A DNA stretch of 64,000 bases, from positions 800,888 to 864,887 of the forward strand of contig WYCW01000001.1 in the NCBI GenBank assembly GCA_011392765.1, given 5' to 3'. Below, in pieces: positions 8,630 to 17,986 of this stretch; position 1 is the first letter of the stretch, and the number at the start of each line of letters is the position of its first letter. The notes beneath the pieces were generated by a model. The model did no database searches and was not told where the DNA came from. It saw only the letters and a program-made list of their open reading frames with translations. This DNA is from Candidatus Thiosymbion ectosymbiont of Catanema sp. Cochon2018. Its GTDB lineage: Bacteria; Pseudomonadota; Gammaproteobacteria; Chromatiales; Chromatiaceae. Both the position numbers and the translations under genes were made by a program.

Positions 8630-9325
8630 AAAAGCTGATAGCCGGCGCCCGAGCGGGTGTCGGTCTCGAGGGCGTGCAGCCAGTCGCGGTGGTCCGCGTC
8701 ATCGTCCAGGGTAGCCAGGTCGAGATCTTCCGGCAGCCAGAACAGGGAGCGGGCGGGTGCCGCCTTGGCGAGCTCGGCCTGGCGGCGCGGGTAGCTGTGC
8801 TCACCACCGTCCATCGCTCAGCCCGGCCAGCCGTCGAGCAGATGGATGCTCAGATCGACGCGCTCCAGCGCCTGCCGCAGTGCGGTGTCATGCTCGGTGG
8901 CCGGGTTAGGGTGGCGGGATCGGCGCGGCGATGCGTGCCCGGTCTCCGATCTCTTTGATGAGCCGGGTGCGCAGCTTGGCTTGGCTATCGGGTACGTCGG
9001 CGATCAAGACCTCGGGTTTCAGGAGGTCTCGGAGTTCATCTGCGATTTCCACCGGTGGAGAGGTGGATAATGCATAGGTAATCAGACGCTCAGCTTCCGA
9101 TATTTCGTTGCAGATCAGCGCGAGGGATGCTGCACTTCTGTGAAGTATCGATCTTGTTGGCTCCAGATCATCACGGTCGGCAATTGTGTCAGCGACTTCT
9201 CGCTCCTTTTCAAACGCTTGACGATTTAAGTCAGCAGCGCGCTCAGGGTACCCCTGACGCTGTGCCGCGTCGGCAGCGTCTGCAAGTTCCATCGCATCAT
9301 GGTGCAACTGCGTTACTTCTTGCAT
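8630..9325 (-). pseudogene. Decayed paralogue: helical ORF fused to the second TIR-like domain
   Basis: Reading from 9325, about 103 residues of a TPR-like helical protein (MQEVTQLHHDAMELADAADA...) run straight into a copy of the middle domain of the neighbouring TIR protein (PEVLIADVPDSQAKLRTRL). One extra A near 8906 then shifts the frame after IPPP. In the restored frame a TGA at 8818-8820 replaces the arginine codon after DGWPG. The similarity ends at about 8630, where repeat debris and RepA copy A begin. The intact parts of the gene are fused as if by deletion, so this is a broken tandem duplicate. The helical N-terminal part could once have been a separate small gene. Confidence 0.8.
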
Positions 9326-9443
9326 CGTTCAGCGGTGGTGTTCTAATTCTGTTGTGGCTCGTTCCCACGCTCCAGAGACTGTGAAAGTATTTGTGTTTTC
9401 CGGAAGCGGTGGGATAAAGTTATCGTATTTCGTGCTAAATTTT

Positions 9444-9618
9444 GCCTTTTGTCCCACCAGATCTTGAGCCCTTTCAGGCCACGGCGCTTGCCCAGCCACC
9501 ACTCCAGATAATCTTCGAACCTTTCCACCCAGCCGGTATCCTGTCCAGGGTGCGGCTCGTTATCCCGGTGGCTGAAGCTGATGAAGATGTCGTAGTCGAA
9601 GTCCGGCGTGTAGGCCAT
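9444..9618 (-). pseudogene. Remnant of a second TIR domain (N-terminal 58 codons)
   Basis: Starts MAYTPDFDYDIFISFSHRDN and continues to KIWWDKR, about 80 percent identical by eye to the intact TIR protein. It then runs into unrelated sequence and a stop. It is the 5' end of the same broken duplicate as the fragment at 8630-9325. Confidence 0.85.
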
Positions 9619-9931
9619 TCGTGCAGGGTCCGATCTTGCTCGGGGCGTGTCAGTCTATGGGGGCGGAATGGGGCACCATGTGCACTTCCTCACCGCTAGC
9701 AGGGATGTTAGCCGAGAATGGGCCGTGGGGCCAGCGGCGGGAGAAGATCATCATTTTTCTTAATCTGTGGAAATCTGCGTAATCTGTGGATTCAAAAAGC
9801 GAACGCGACCTCGGCTCCTGTGCCGGGGCGGTGGTAACGGGCGTTTTTGTAGCCGACCAGGGAGTCGAGGCTGGAGAGTATTTTTTCCCACCACAGGCTC
9901 CAGGCCCCGAGCAACCGATCCCGGAGGATCG
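9619..9931. other. Gap without a gene
   Basis: A degenerate repeat (TTAATCTGTGGAAATCTGCG and TAATCTGTGGATTC, 9757-9792) lies in the middle. Similar strings occur at 8598 and 38560. I see no coding frame with family features. Confidence 0.5.
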
Positions 9932-10954
9932 TCACCGGATCATACCCCCGAGACTACGCCTGACCTCGCGGTCATAGAGGTCGGCGAAGGTCTCGACGAT
10001 TGCGTTCGGATGGATGTCGAGGAACGCAGGCGTACTGTGACAACCGATCTCACCTGAACTCTCGTCTCGGTACAAAGCATGGAACAGAATTCGATCATTT
10101 TCTCGTCGCCTGAGATCCAACTCCTTGAGGATGACATAGTCGTGGGTCGCCAGGAACGCCTGGACCCCGAGACGTTGTAACTCGAGGAGGATTTCAATCA
10201 GCACACCGGATTGTTTGGGGTTGAGATTTGTCTCCGGCTCATCCCAAAACAATATGGATCCACCAGGTAGGCTTCCGTTCCGGATCAGTAGCCAGAGGAG
10301 ACCAAGCTTTCTCATTCCCTCCGCCAGCAGAGAGAACTCCAGATTTCCCTGCTGGTTGCGGAGGAAAAATTCTTCCTCTTTAACCACAATCTTACCTTCC
10401 ATGGCGCGCTGAATATTCCTGAGCAGTTGCCTGCGCCGTCCGTCCATCGGATCACGCAGGGCCGGCCGATAGGCGCGATCCAGGATATCCGCGTAGATCT
10501 CCTCGAAGTGGACTTCCCGTTGTGCATAGAGCGATCGAAACCCCGGTGCGTTGGAAAGCATCTCTTTGACCGGGATGTAAACGCACTCGATCGGCTCCGT
10601 TCCCCAACTCTTGGCGCCTGTTATCGTCGCGGACCTGGGTACGGTCGCATGATTGGAGAAAGACACCCGCAACCTGTGCTCGCCCCGAAAAATCTCTACT
10701 GAGCCTCGGGAGTTCCCCTGCCGGCGTTTCACCAAACGTCCTAGGGCGCGACCGGATGGGAGGAAGACGCGTACCAGTTTTCCGGCGAAATCCAGCCGGG
10801 TCTTGGTGATGTCGCAGGCGGCATAGGCAACCTTCATCAGGTGGGTCTTGCCCGTGGCGTTTGCTCCGATCAAGACGTTGACTCCGGACGAAAGCTCGAG
10901 GTCGAGGGTATCGAATGCCGTGAAGTGTTCGACACGGATGCGTGAAAGACTCAT
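9932..10954 (-). CDS. AAA family ATP-binding protein (SMC/OLD/ABC-ATPase-like)
   Basis: This 340-residue protein has one ABC-type ATPase fold. It begins IRVEHFTAFDTLDLEL, has Walker A GANATGKT (30-37), a signature-like LLAEGMRKLG (209-218), Walker B SILFWDEPETNL (233-244) and the H-loop ATHDY (about 271-275). Such proteins resemble the ATPase half of OLD nucleases and of two-gene ATPase/nuclease conflict systems, but no TOPRIM or nuclease domain follows. No partner gene is visible downstream. The ATG at 10954 aligns with the usual start of the fold; a longer ORF reaches 11059 but its extra residues look unrelated. Function unknown; the ATPase call is secure. Confidence 0.85.
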   Translation of the reverse strand: MSLSRIRVEHFTAFDTLDLELSSGVNVLIGANATGKTHLMKVAYAACDITKTRLDFAGKLVRVFLPSGRALGRLVKRRQGNSRGSVEIFRGEHRLRVSFSNHATVPRSATITGAKSWGTEPIECVYIPVKEMLSNAPGFRSLYAQREVHFEEIYADILDRAYRPALRDPMDGRRRQLLRNIQRAMEGKIVVKEEEFFLRNQQGNLEFSLLAEGMRKLGLLWLLIRNGSLPGGSILFWDEPETNLNPKQSGVLIEILLELQRLGVQAFLATHDYVILKELDLRRRENDRILFHALYRDESSGEIGCHSTPAFLDIHPNAIVETFADLYDREVRRSLGGMIR

Positions 10955-11170
10955 GGATTTAGTGCCGCCCGCGGCATTCCGATGCTCGACTGGAGATATC
11001 TTCAAAGATGCTAGCATCCCGAGAGCTATGCCGACCACCCACGACGACAGTGCGCGCACGGTAAATCTGTTCCGATGTGAATTCGAGAACGGATTTCATA
11101 GGTGCAAGGGGTGCGGAATCCCCCCCGACCGGCTTGACCCGAGCCCGGATTGGGATTCCAATGGCGTGCC

Positions 11171-11773
11171 ATGATTGTGAATCTGCTCCTCGTCACCGGC
11201 GCCTATCTGCTGGGCTCTATCTCCAGCGCGATCATCGTATGCCGGCTGATGGGCCTGCCGGACCCGAGAACTCAGGGCTCGAGTAATCCCGGCGCGACCA
11301 ATGTGTTGCGCATCGGCGGGAAGACGGCCGGGGCCATCACTCTGTTGGGTGACGGCCTCAAGGGTCTGGTGCCGATGCTGATCGGCCACCTGTTCGATGC
11401 AGGCCCGGTGTTGCTGGCGGCGACGGGGCTGGCGGCCTTTCTCGGCCACCTGTATCCGGTATTCTTCGGATTTCGGGGTGGGAAGGGGGTCGCAACGGCG
11501 CTGGGGGTGCAGTTCGGACTCTACTGGCCCATCGGGCTTACGGTGGCCGCGATCTGGCTGTTCGTCGCCAAGGTGCTGAAGATTTCCTCGGTCTCCGCCT
11601 TGGTCTGCATGGCCCTGGCGCCGCTCGTCGTCTGGCTCTTCCGGCCGGAGCCGGTGCTGATCGGGATGCAGGGGTTGATCAGCCTGATCCTGTTCTGGCG
11701 TCATCGCAGAAACATCCGGAACCTGCTGTCCGGTTCCGAGGCCAAACTCACCGATAGCGGGAACAAGTCCTGA
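11171..11773 (+). CDS. plsY: Acyl-phosphate:glycerol-3-phosphate acyltransferase PlsY
   Basis: PlsY transfers the acyl group from acyl-phosphate to glycerol-3-phosphate, the first step of membrane phospholipid synthesis, and sits in the inner membrane. The 200-residue protein has the expected length and five hydrophobic segments. The family motifs are present: GSISSAIIVCR near the N-terminus, GSSNPGATNVLR (about 36-47), and GHLYPVFFGFRGGKGVAT (about 91-108). The ATG at 11171 is the start of the first membrane segment; the reading frame extends 7 codons upstream without similarity. It converges on tsaD with only 8 bases between the stop codons, a common genome arrangement for these two genes. 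Confidence 0.96.
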   Translation: MIVNLLLVTGAYLLGSISSAIIVCRLMGLPDPRTQGSSNPGATNVLRIGGKTAGAITLLGDGLKGLVPMLIGHLFDAGPVLLAATGLAAFLGHLYPVFFGFRGGKGVATALGVQFGLYWPIGLTVAAIWLFVAKVLKISSVSALVCMALAPLVVWLFRPEPVLIGMQGLISLILFWRHRRNIRNLLSGSEAKLTDSGNKS

Positions 11774-11781
11774 TTAGAGGC

Positions 11782-12807
11782 TCAAACCGGGGGCAGCTCC
11801 TCCATGCGCCAGCGCGCCCTGGGCTCGATAGCCAGGGGTGCGGTTTGACCGGCCTGCAGCCGCTGCCAACCGGCATAGGCGATCATGGCCCCGTTGTCGG
11901 TACAGAAGGTCGGCCGGGGATAGAAGACCTCGCCGCCCTCCTGCGCCGACATCTCGTCCATCCGTGCCCGCAGGCGCCGATTCGCGCCGACGCCGCCGGC
12001 CACTACCAGGCGCTTGCTCGCACTCTGGCGCAGGGCGCGTCGGCATTTGATGACCAGGGTCTCCACTACGGCTTCCTCGAAGGCGCGGGCGATGTCGGCG
12101 CGGGTCTGCGCCGGGTCGTCGGTGCGCGCCGTCTCTCGCTGTAGGGTGTTCAGGGTGAAGGTCTTGAGTCCGCTGAAGCTGAAATCCAGTCCCGGGCGAT
12201 CGGTCATGGGCCGCGGGAATCGGTAACGCCGCGGGTCCCCCTGTTCCGCCAGCCGCGCCAAGGCGGGACCGCCGGGGTAGGGCAGTCCGAGGATCTTGGC
12301 GGTCTTGTCGAAGGCCTCACCGGCGGCGTCGTCCAGGGATTCCCCGAGCAGGCGGTAACGACCGATCGCCGCGGTCTCCACCAGCTGGGTGTGGCCGCCG
12401 GATACCAGCAGGGCGGTGAAGGGAAAAGCGGGTGCCGGCGCTTCCAGCATGGGGGCGAGCAGGTGGCCTTCCATGTGGTGGACGCCGATTGCGGGTATGC
12501 CCCAGGCCCAGGCCAGAGCACGGCCGAAGGCGGCCCCCACCAGCAGGGCGCCGATCAGCCCGGGGCCCGCGGTAAAGGCGACGCCGTCGATGGATTCCTT
12601 GGTAAGCCCGGCTTCGCTCAGGACCTGCCGGATCAGCGGCAGGGTCTTGCGCACATGGTCGCGGGAGGCGAGCTCCGGCACCACGCCGCCGTATTCGGCG
12701 TGGATCTCTACCTGGCTATAAACGGCGTGGGCGAGCAGGCCGCGGTCGCCGTCGAAGACGCCTACCCCCGTCTCGTCACAGGAAGTCTCGATTCCCAGTA
12801 CCCGCAT
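11782..12807 (-). CDS. tsaD: tRNA N6-adenosine threonylcarbamoyltransferase TsaD
   Basis: TsaD attaches the threonylcarbamoyl group to A37 of tRNAs that read ANN codons, working with TsaB, TsaC and TsaE. The 341-residue length is typical. The start [16 protein letters not shown] is the family signature, and the metal-binding histidines are H111 and H115 (HHMEGH). Further conserved blocks are [14 protein letters not shown], the [10 protein letters not shown] segment and [14 protein letters not shown] RepB element sits only 31 bases upstream of the start codon, so the native promoter may have been altered. Convergent with plsY. Confidence 0.97.
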   Translation of the reverse strand: MRVLGIETSCDETGVGVFDGDRGLLAHAVYSQVEIHAEYGGVVPELASRDHVRKTLPLIRQVLSEAGLTKESIDGVAFTAGPGLIGALLVGAAFGRALAWAWGIPAIGVHHMEGHLLAPMLEAPAPAFPFTALLVSGGHTQLVETAAIGRYRLLGESLDDAAGEAFDKTAKILGLPYPGGPALARLAEQGDPRRYRFPRPMTDRPGLDFSFSGLKTFTLNTLQRETARTDDPAQTRADIARAFEEAVVETLVIKCRRALRQSASKRLVVAGGVGANRRLRARMDEMSAQEGGEVFYPRPTFCTDNGAMIAYAGWQRLQAGQTAPLAIEPRARWRMEELPPV

Positions 12808-12838
12808 AATGAATGTCTATCGCTATCTGTCAACTATC

Positions 12839-12936
12839 GGGCACTTTGAGAAATACGGTTTTCGTCTACAGCACACATCAACAATCAATGGCTTAGAGTC
12901 GCCTGTTGGTAAAAATACCTATTTTTCAAGGTGCCC
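12839..12936. repeat. RepB copy 1
   Basis: A 98-bp element with inverted ends GGGCACTTTGAGAAATACGG and TATTTTTCAAGGTGCCC, and a core ATCAATGGCTTAGAGTC. It lies 31 bases upstream of the tsaD start codon. Confidence 0.88.
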
Positions 12937-12950
12937 TATCGCCATACAAC

Positions 12951-13169
12951 CTAGCGAGGTATTGCCTCAGACCGACGAGGCATGATGCCCCAAAAGCCCC
13001 TCTCCCGTAAGGCCTCATCTCCTCCGCCCAACCAGCCGTTGGAGAGCCAGGGTAGGTCGGAATCGAAATCGGTATCGCAATCGGAATCTCGATCCCGATC
13101 CCGATCCCGATTTGTGCACTGCATGAACTTGACTCATTTGTAAAGATTCGGGTCCCTCAAGGATCCTAG
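12951..13169 (+). repeat. RepA copy D (219 bp, diverged)
   Basis: Ends CTAGCGAGGTATTGCCTCAG and GGGTCCCTCAAGGATCCTAG, both with CTAG. The interior differs from the main copies: it has a RepG-like string (AAAAGCCCCTCTCCCG, 12991-13006) and runs of ATCCCG/ATCG hexamers. It ends 73 bases upstream of the SQR-like gene. Confidence 0.82.
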
Positions 13170-13242
13170 TCCCCTCCATGCGTGACGGGTATACAATTCC
13201 GACTCGACCAACATCCCACCACCACATTTTCCGGAGCCCATC

Positions 13243-14370
13243 ATGCCACAGGTTACCATTGTCGGATCGGGTTTCGCGGCACTCACCGCCGTCAAGACCT
13301 TACGCAAAGCCGCGCCTGAAACGGCGATCACCCTGGTGAGTCCCAAAGCGGAGTTCGTCTATTATCCGGGCCTCATCTGGGTCCCGACCGGTCTGCGCAC
13401 CGGTGATGACCTGCGCATTCCGCTCGAACCCTTTTTGCGACGCATGGGCGTAAAACACCTGGCCGGAGAGGCCACGGGTCTCGACGCCGGTGGTCGGGTC
13501 TTGAAAACCACGGCAGGGGACATCGAGAACGACGGCCTCATCATCGGCTCCGGCGGTCGCTATATCAAGAAACTGCCGGGCATCGAGCACACGCTGCTTC
13601 CCTGCGAGGGCATCGCCGCCGCCCAACGTATCCGGGATCGACTGCAAGGCATGGAGGGTGGGACCATCGCCATGGGCTTCGCGGGTAATCCGAAGGAGCC
13701 CGCAGCCATGCGCGGCGGCCCTCTGTTCGAGTTCCTGTTCGGTATCGACAGCTACCTGCGCAGACAAAACCGCCGCGAGCGCTTCGAACTGGTCTTCTTC
13801 ACCCCGGCGGAAAAGCCGGGAAATCGCCTCGGTCCCAAGGCCGTGGATGGGTTGCTGGCGGAGATGCGCAAGCGCGGGATCGAAACTCACCTCGGCCACC
13901 CGCTCAAGGGCTTTGCCCAAAATAAGGTGATGACCGCCGGGGGGGAATTCGAGGCCGACCTGATCCTGTTCATACCCGGCATGACGGGGAAGCAATGGTT
14001 CGACGATACGGACCTACCGCGCTCGGAGGGCGGCTTTATCAAAGCCGACAAACAGTGCCGGGTGGAGGGTATGGAACGGATCTATGTGGCCGGGGATGCC
14101 GGCAGCTTTCCAGGACCCGAGTGGCTGCCGAAGCAGGGCCACCTGGCGGACCTGCAGGCCAAGGCGGCGGCCGCGAACCTGGTAACCGAGCTCGCAGGCG
14201 GACAACCCGCCGCAACCTATCGGGCGGAGCTCCTGTGCATCGTCGATGCCCACGACCGCGGGATGCTGGTGGCCCGCAACGAAAAATACAACCTGGTGCT
14301 GCCCGCCATGCGTACCTTCCATTGGTTGAAGCGCGGCTTCGAGTGGCGATATCTGCGCCAATACCGCTGA
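13243..14370 (+). CDS. FAD/NAD(P)-dependent oxidoreductase of the sulfide:quinone reductase family
   Basis: The 375-residue flavoprotein begins with the dinucleotide-binding motif VTIVGSGFAAL. It has the second motif block DLILFIPGMTG (about 240-250) and the C-terminal FAD segment IYVAGDAGSFPGPEWLPKQG (about 280-299). Lengths and order match SQR and related flavocytochrome-like enzymes that pass electrons from sulfide to quinone. Cysteines that could serve as redox residues are in LLPCEGIAA (about C121) and ELLCIVDA (about C330). The usual three-cysteine pattern of well-studied SQRs is not fully clear to me. The call is the family; true sulfide oxidation is inferred. RepA copy D borders its promoter region. 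Confidence 0.78.
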   Translation: MPQVTIVGSGFAALTAVKTLRKAAPETAITLVSPKAEFVYYPGLIWVPTGLRTGDDLRIPLEPFLRRMGVKHLAGEATGLDAGGRVLKTTAGDIENDGLIIGSGGRYIKKLPGIEHTLLPCEGIAAAQRIRDRLQGMEGGTIAMGFAGNPKEPAAMRGGPLFEFLFGIDSYLRRQNRRERFELVFFTPAEKPGNRLGPKAVDGLLAEMRKRGIETHLGHPLKGFAQNKVMTAGGEFEADLILFIPGMTGKQWFDDTDLPRSEGGFIKADKQCRVEGMERIYVAGDAGSFPGPEWLPKQGHLADLQAKAAAANLVTELAGGQPAATYRAELLCIVDAHDRGMLVARNEKYNLVLPAMRTFHWLKRGFEWRYLRQYR

Positions 14371-14851
14371 TTCGCGATTTGAAGAACGAACCCCAACATC
14401 GCATGTTGGATTACGGCACGTTCGACTTCTTCGGCACACACCGACATCTCAGTGCGCGCCTAATCCAACCTACACGGCTGGTAGCCACTTACTTAATCGA
14501 CAAGAAATTGATACGCATTCGTCCTGGCTGACGGCCAATGTGTCAGGATCGATCCGAGGGTATCTTGAAATGGCTGCCGCTTTGATCTAGATCCGCCTAG
14601 TACAGCAGTGCCGAAGTACCGATAACATCAATGCCATTAAGTTAAGCGTTACCGGCCAGCAAAAGAGAGGAAACCTCACCAATCACACGAATCCTCGCGG
14701 ATTGATTCGCGCGATTCGTAGGTTGGGCAAAGCCCGCCAGGGACGGTGGGCGTGCCCAACAAGGTGTTGGGCTACGACAAGCGGCCAGCAGCTAACTTAA
14801 TGGCATTGCCCCCCAACCTGTCGGTGCACACAGCGGGTAAACATCGACCCT
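14371..14851. other. 480-bp gap made largely of repeats
   Basis: Contains an inverted pair CATGTTGGATTACG / CTAATCCAACC (about 14400-14475), the string TAGTACAGCAGTGCCGAAGT found again at 48066, and a RepD element (14630-14807). No gene seen. Confidence 0.6.
14630..14807. repeat. RepD copy 1 (178 bp)
   Basis: Inverted ends AATGCCATTAAGTTAAGC and GCTAACTTAATGGCATT. The inner part holds GATTCGTAGGTTGGGCAAAG and CGGTGGGCGTGCCCAAC palindromes. A second copy lies at 25828 and a solo end at 60505. Confidence 0.85.
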
Positions 14852-17200
14852 TCATTCGGGGGTGGACAGGTCATCATGTCCCTTCCTCGCCCAGGTCCGG
14901 AGTCCCAGGATGACCAGCGCCAGGAAGAGCGATAGACCGACGATCCAGATTCCGGAGCTGATCGGATGGCGCTCGAAGCTGGCAGCCTGATAGAAGAGGG
15001 TGGCCGTGACGAAGGCAATGCCGGTAGTCCAGGCGGCTACGAATCCCGCCCAGGCCATGCCTGTCTCACGGACGATGACCCCGATGGTCGCCGCACAGGG
15101 AAAATAAAGCAGCACGAACAGCAGGTAGGCGAAGGCACCGATCCGGCCGTCGAAGCGGGCCTCCATGGCGCCGAAGGTCCCGCTCTCGACTGCCTGCTCG
15201 GCCGCTGCCTGCTCGCGATCCGAGAGATCCCCCACCTTCAGGCCCAGGGGATCGAGTAGGCTGTCGGCGACCGCAGCCAGGTTTTTCGGCACGCTGCTCG
15301 CCGCCGTGGTCAGGGCGGACTGGAGGTCGAAGTCCTCCTCGGCGGGCTGGGGCCGCGCCTCCTGCGCGATTCGGGTATAGAGGGAATCCAGGGTGCCGAC
15401 GATGACCTCCTTGGCCAGAATTCCGGAGACGATTCCTACCACGGCCGGCCAGTTATCCTCCCGGACCCCCAAGGGGGCGAACAGGGGGGTTGCCGTTCGG
15501 CTTGCCGCACTCAGTATCGAGTGCTCGCTATCGGCCATGCCCAAGGTGCCGTCGGTGCCGATGGAGCCGAGCAGATTCAGGGCTACGACCATGAGGACGA
15601 TGACCCGTCCGGCCTCTTTGAGGAACAGCCGCACCCGGTCCCAGGTCCGCAGCATCACGCCTTTGAAGGTCGGCAGGTGGTAGGGGGGAAGCTCCATCAT
15701 GAAGCCAGTGCTCTTTCCCGCCAGCAAGGTCCGCTGCATCACCAATCCCGTGAGGACCGCCACCAGGATCCCGACCAGGTAGAGGGCGAAGACGACGTTC
15801 TGTCCCGCCTGTGGAAAAAAGGCGGCGGCGAAGAGTACATAGACCGGTAGCCGCGCCCCGCAGGACATGAAGGGATTCATGAGGATGGTGAGCTTGCGCT
15901 CGCGTTCGTCCTCCAGGGTCCGGGTAGCCATGACGGCAGGCACATTGCAGCCGAAGCCCACGATCAAGGGCACAAAGGCCTTTCCGGGCAGACCGATGGA
16001 ACGCATCAGGCGGTCCATGACAAAGGCCGCCCGTGCCATGTAGCCGGTGTCTTCCACTACGGACAGAAACAGGTACAGACTGGCGATGATGGGGATGAAG
16101 GTGGCAACTACCCGGAGGCCGCCGCCGACCCCGTGCGCCAGGATCAGGGTCAACCACTCCGGCGCGCCTACGGCAGCCAACAGGGCGCGGACACCATCCA
16201 CGAAAAAGGCCCCGGCGATGCCGTCGAAGGCGTCGATGAAGGCGCCACCGAGGTTGATGGTGAAGACGAACATCAGGTACATGACCGCCAGGAACAGGGG
16301 AATGCCCCACACGCGGCTCAGAACCACCCGGTCGATGCGGTCGGTCAAGGTCTTGCCCACCCGCCCCCGCTCCCGAGTTACCCGTTGGGCCAGGGCATGG
16401 GCATGTCCGAACCGGGTGTCGGCAATGTGGATGTCCACCGCTTCCCCTGACCGGTCCCGGATGAGTCGCCGCCAATGCTCGGCTTTGTCTCGAAGCTCGG
16501 GAGTTGCCAGGGCCATGGCGGCAGGGTCCCCTTCCAGCAGCTTGAGTGCCAGCCAGCGGCTGTTGGCCCGGTTGGCCTCATCCTCGAAATGAGGAGCGAG
16601 CGCGGCCACCGCCTGCTCCACACACTCATCCTGGGCGAGATCGAACCCGCCGGGGCCACGTCCACCGGCGACCGCCAGCATGCGCGCCTTGAGCTCCGTC
16701 ACTCCCTCCTGAGCGACGGCCACCACCGGCACTACCGGGCAGCCAAGCTCACGGCTCAGACGCTCCGGGTCTAGCAGGATACCCCGGTTGCGCGCCACGT
16801 CCATCATGTTCAGGGCCAGGGTCAGGGGCACGCCCATTTCCAGGAGTTGGACGGTAAGGTAGAGATTGCGCTCCAGGTTAGAGGCATCGACGACATTGAC
16901 GATCAGGTCCGCGTCCCGCGAGAGTAGGTAGTCCCGCGTCACCCGCTCGTCCGGGGAACTCGCATCCAGGGAATAGATGCCCGGCAGATCGACGACCCGA
17001 ATCTCCCGCCCGTCGAGCTCGATCCGTCCCTCTTTGCGCTCCACAGTGACGCCCGGCCAGTTGCCCGTCTTCTGGCGGATGCCGGTCAAGGCGTTGAAGA
17101 GGGCAGTCTTGCCGCAGTTCGGATTGCCCGCCAGGGCAATCGTCAGTCCGCCGCCCCGGTAGTCCGGACGCGCGGGTCCTTCCCGTTCGCAGTGATTCAT
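14852..17200 (-). CDS. feoB: Ferrous iron transporter FeoB
   Basis: FeoB is the inner-membrane Fe(II) transporter with a cytoplasmic G domain. The protein (782 residues from the ATG at 17200) has the G1 motif GNPNCGKT (25-32), the VDLPGIYSL block (G3), NMMD (G4), and a long membrane part with repeated segments such as PFMSCGARLPVYVLF and GFGCNVPAVMATRTLEDE, the conserved Cys-containing gates. The reading frame extends 20 codons upstream, but NHCEREG followed by the G domain is the better start. It lies 68 bases downstream of feoA on the same strand; feoC is not seen. Confidence 0.96.
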   Translation of the reverse strand: MNHCEREGPARPDYRGGGLTIALAGNPNCGKTALFNALTGIRQKTGNWPGVTVERKEGRIELDGREIRVVDLPGIYSLDASSPDERVTRDYLLSRDADLIVNVVDASNLERNLYLTVQLLEMGVPLTLALNMMDVARNRGILLDPERLSRELGCPVVPVVAVAQEGVTELKARMLAVAGGRGPGGFDLAQDECVEQAVAALAPHFEDEANRANSRWLALKLLEGDPAAMALATPELRDKAEHWRRLIRDRSGEAVDIHIADTRFGHAHALAQRVTRERGRVGKTLTDRIDRVVLSRVWGIPLFLAVMYLMFVFTINLGGAFIDAFDGIAGAFFVDGVRALLAAVGAPEWLTLILAHGVGGGLRVVATFIPIIASLYLFLSVVEDTGYMARAAFVMDRLMRSIGLPGKAFVPLIVGFGCNVPAVMATRTLEDERERKLTILMNPFMSCGARLPVYVLFAAAFFPQAGQNVVFALYLVGILVAVLTGLVMQRTLLAGKSTGFMMELPPYHLPTFKGVMLRTWDRVRLFLKEAGRVIVLMVVALNLLGSIGTDGTLGMADSEHSILSAASRTATPLFAPLGVREDNWPAVVGIVSGILAKEVIVGTLDSLYTRIAQEARPQPAEEDFDLQSALTTAASSVPKNLAAVADSLLDPLGLKVGDLSDREQAAAEQAVESGTFGAMEARFDGRIGAFAYLLFVLLYFPCAATIGVIVRETGMAWAGFVAAWTTGIAFVTATLFYQAASFERHPISSGIWIVGLSLFLALVILGLRTWARKGHDDLSTPE

Positions 17201-17268
17201 GATCGCGGGTAGTGCGCACTGAAGGATAAGGCCTGTAACCTCGACCGGGTTACCCGGCACCGGATGGA

Positions 17269-17523
17269 TCAGCCCTCCTGCCGGCCGAGGCTCGCCTCAC
17301 CAGTGGATACAGGCTCAACGGACAGCTTCTCGACGACACCACCGCCCAAGGCAACCCGGGTACCTCCGGTAGACAGGACTACGCCTCGGGGGCGATGATG
17401 CAGGATAGCCACCTCGCTGCCCACCCTTAATCCCAGGCCCAGCAGACGGCGTGCCAGCTGTTGCCCGCCGCGGATCTCGGCGATACGGGCGGGGGTTCCG
17501 ACGGGTAGTTCGAATAGAGACAT
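17269..17523 (-). CDS. feoA: Ferrous iron transport accessory protein FeoA
   Basis: A small SH3-like protein (84 residues) that supports FeoB. Features are the N-terminal LFELPVGTPARIAEIRGG, the LARRLLGLGLRVGSEVAIL block and RVALGGGVVEKL, all typical. It precedes feoB in the same direction and is surely co-transcribed with it. The start codon is only 25 bases from a RepA insertion (17549-17845), so the native promoter and any Fur site have been displaced or lost. No clear Shine-Dalgarno sequence precedes the ATG. Confidence 0.93.
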   Translation of the reverse strand: MSLFELPVGTPARIAEIRGGQQLARRLLGLGLRVGSEVAILHHRPRGVVLSTGGTRVALGGGVVEKLSVEPVSTGEASLGRQEG

Positions 17524-17548
17524 GGGAACTTGAATAAGTGCTTGACAC

Positions 17549-17845
17549 CTAGCGAGGCGTTGCTTCAGATCGACGAGGCGTGATCATCGCTATCTCGCTA
17601 TCGAAAACGGAACCGTGATCGTAGTCGTAATCGGAGACGCCAGGCAAAGCGGGCATGGAAAACCTGATGTCTACGGGTTTCGACCCGGCACCTTGGCCGG
17701 GACCTCTGGATTCCACGATCTGCGAAAGTATTCTGTCTCTCCTACGGCAGCTTCGATCACGATTACGATCACGACAACGAGAGAGGTTAGACGTTTGCGA
17801 AATTTGACTCATTTGCACAAAATCTGGTCATTTAAGGAATCCTAG
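17549..17845 (+). repeat. RepA copy B (297 bp, CTAG-bounded element)
   Basis: Ends CTAGCGAGGCGTTGCTTCAG and GGTCATTTAAGGAATCCTAG. It is the opposite orientation of copies A and C, with fewer GTAATC-type hexamers. It lies directly upstream of feoA. Confidence 0.92.
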
Positions 17846-17986
17846 ACCGAGTCAGTACGGAGAAAAAACTTCTCAGTATAGTCTAACCGATATTCGCCCA
17901 TTTCACTGCTAATCTTGTTTCCAGGCGACGAAAAACGGAAAATCCAGGCGTGACGGGTATGACCATCGAAGCAAAATCGGAAGGGT

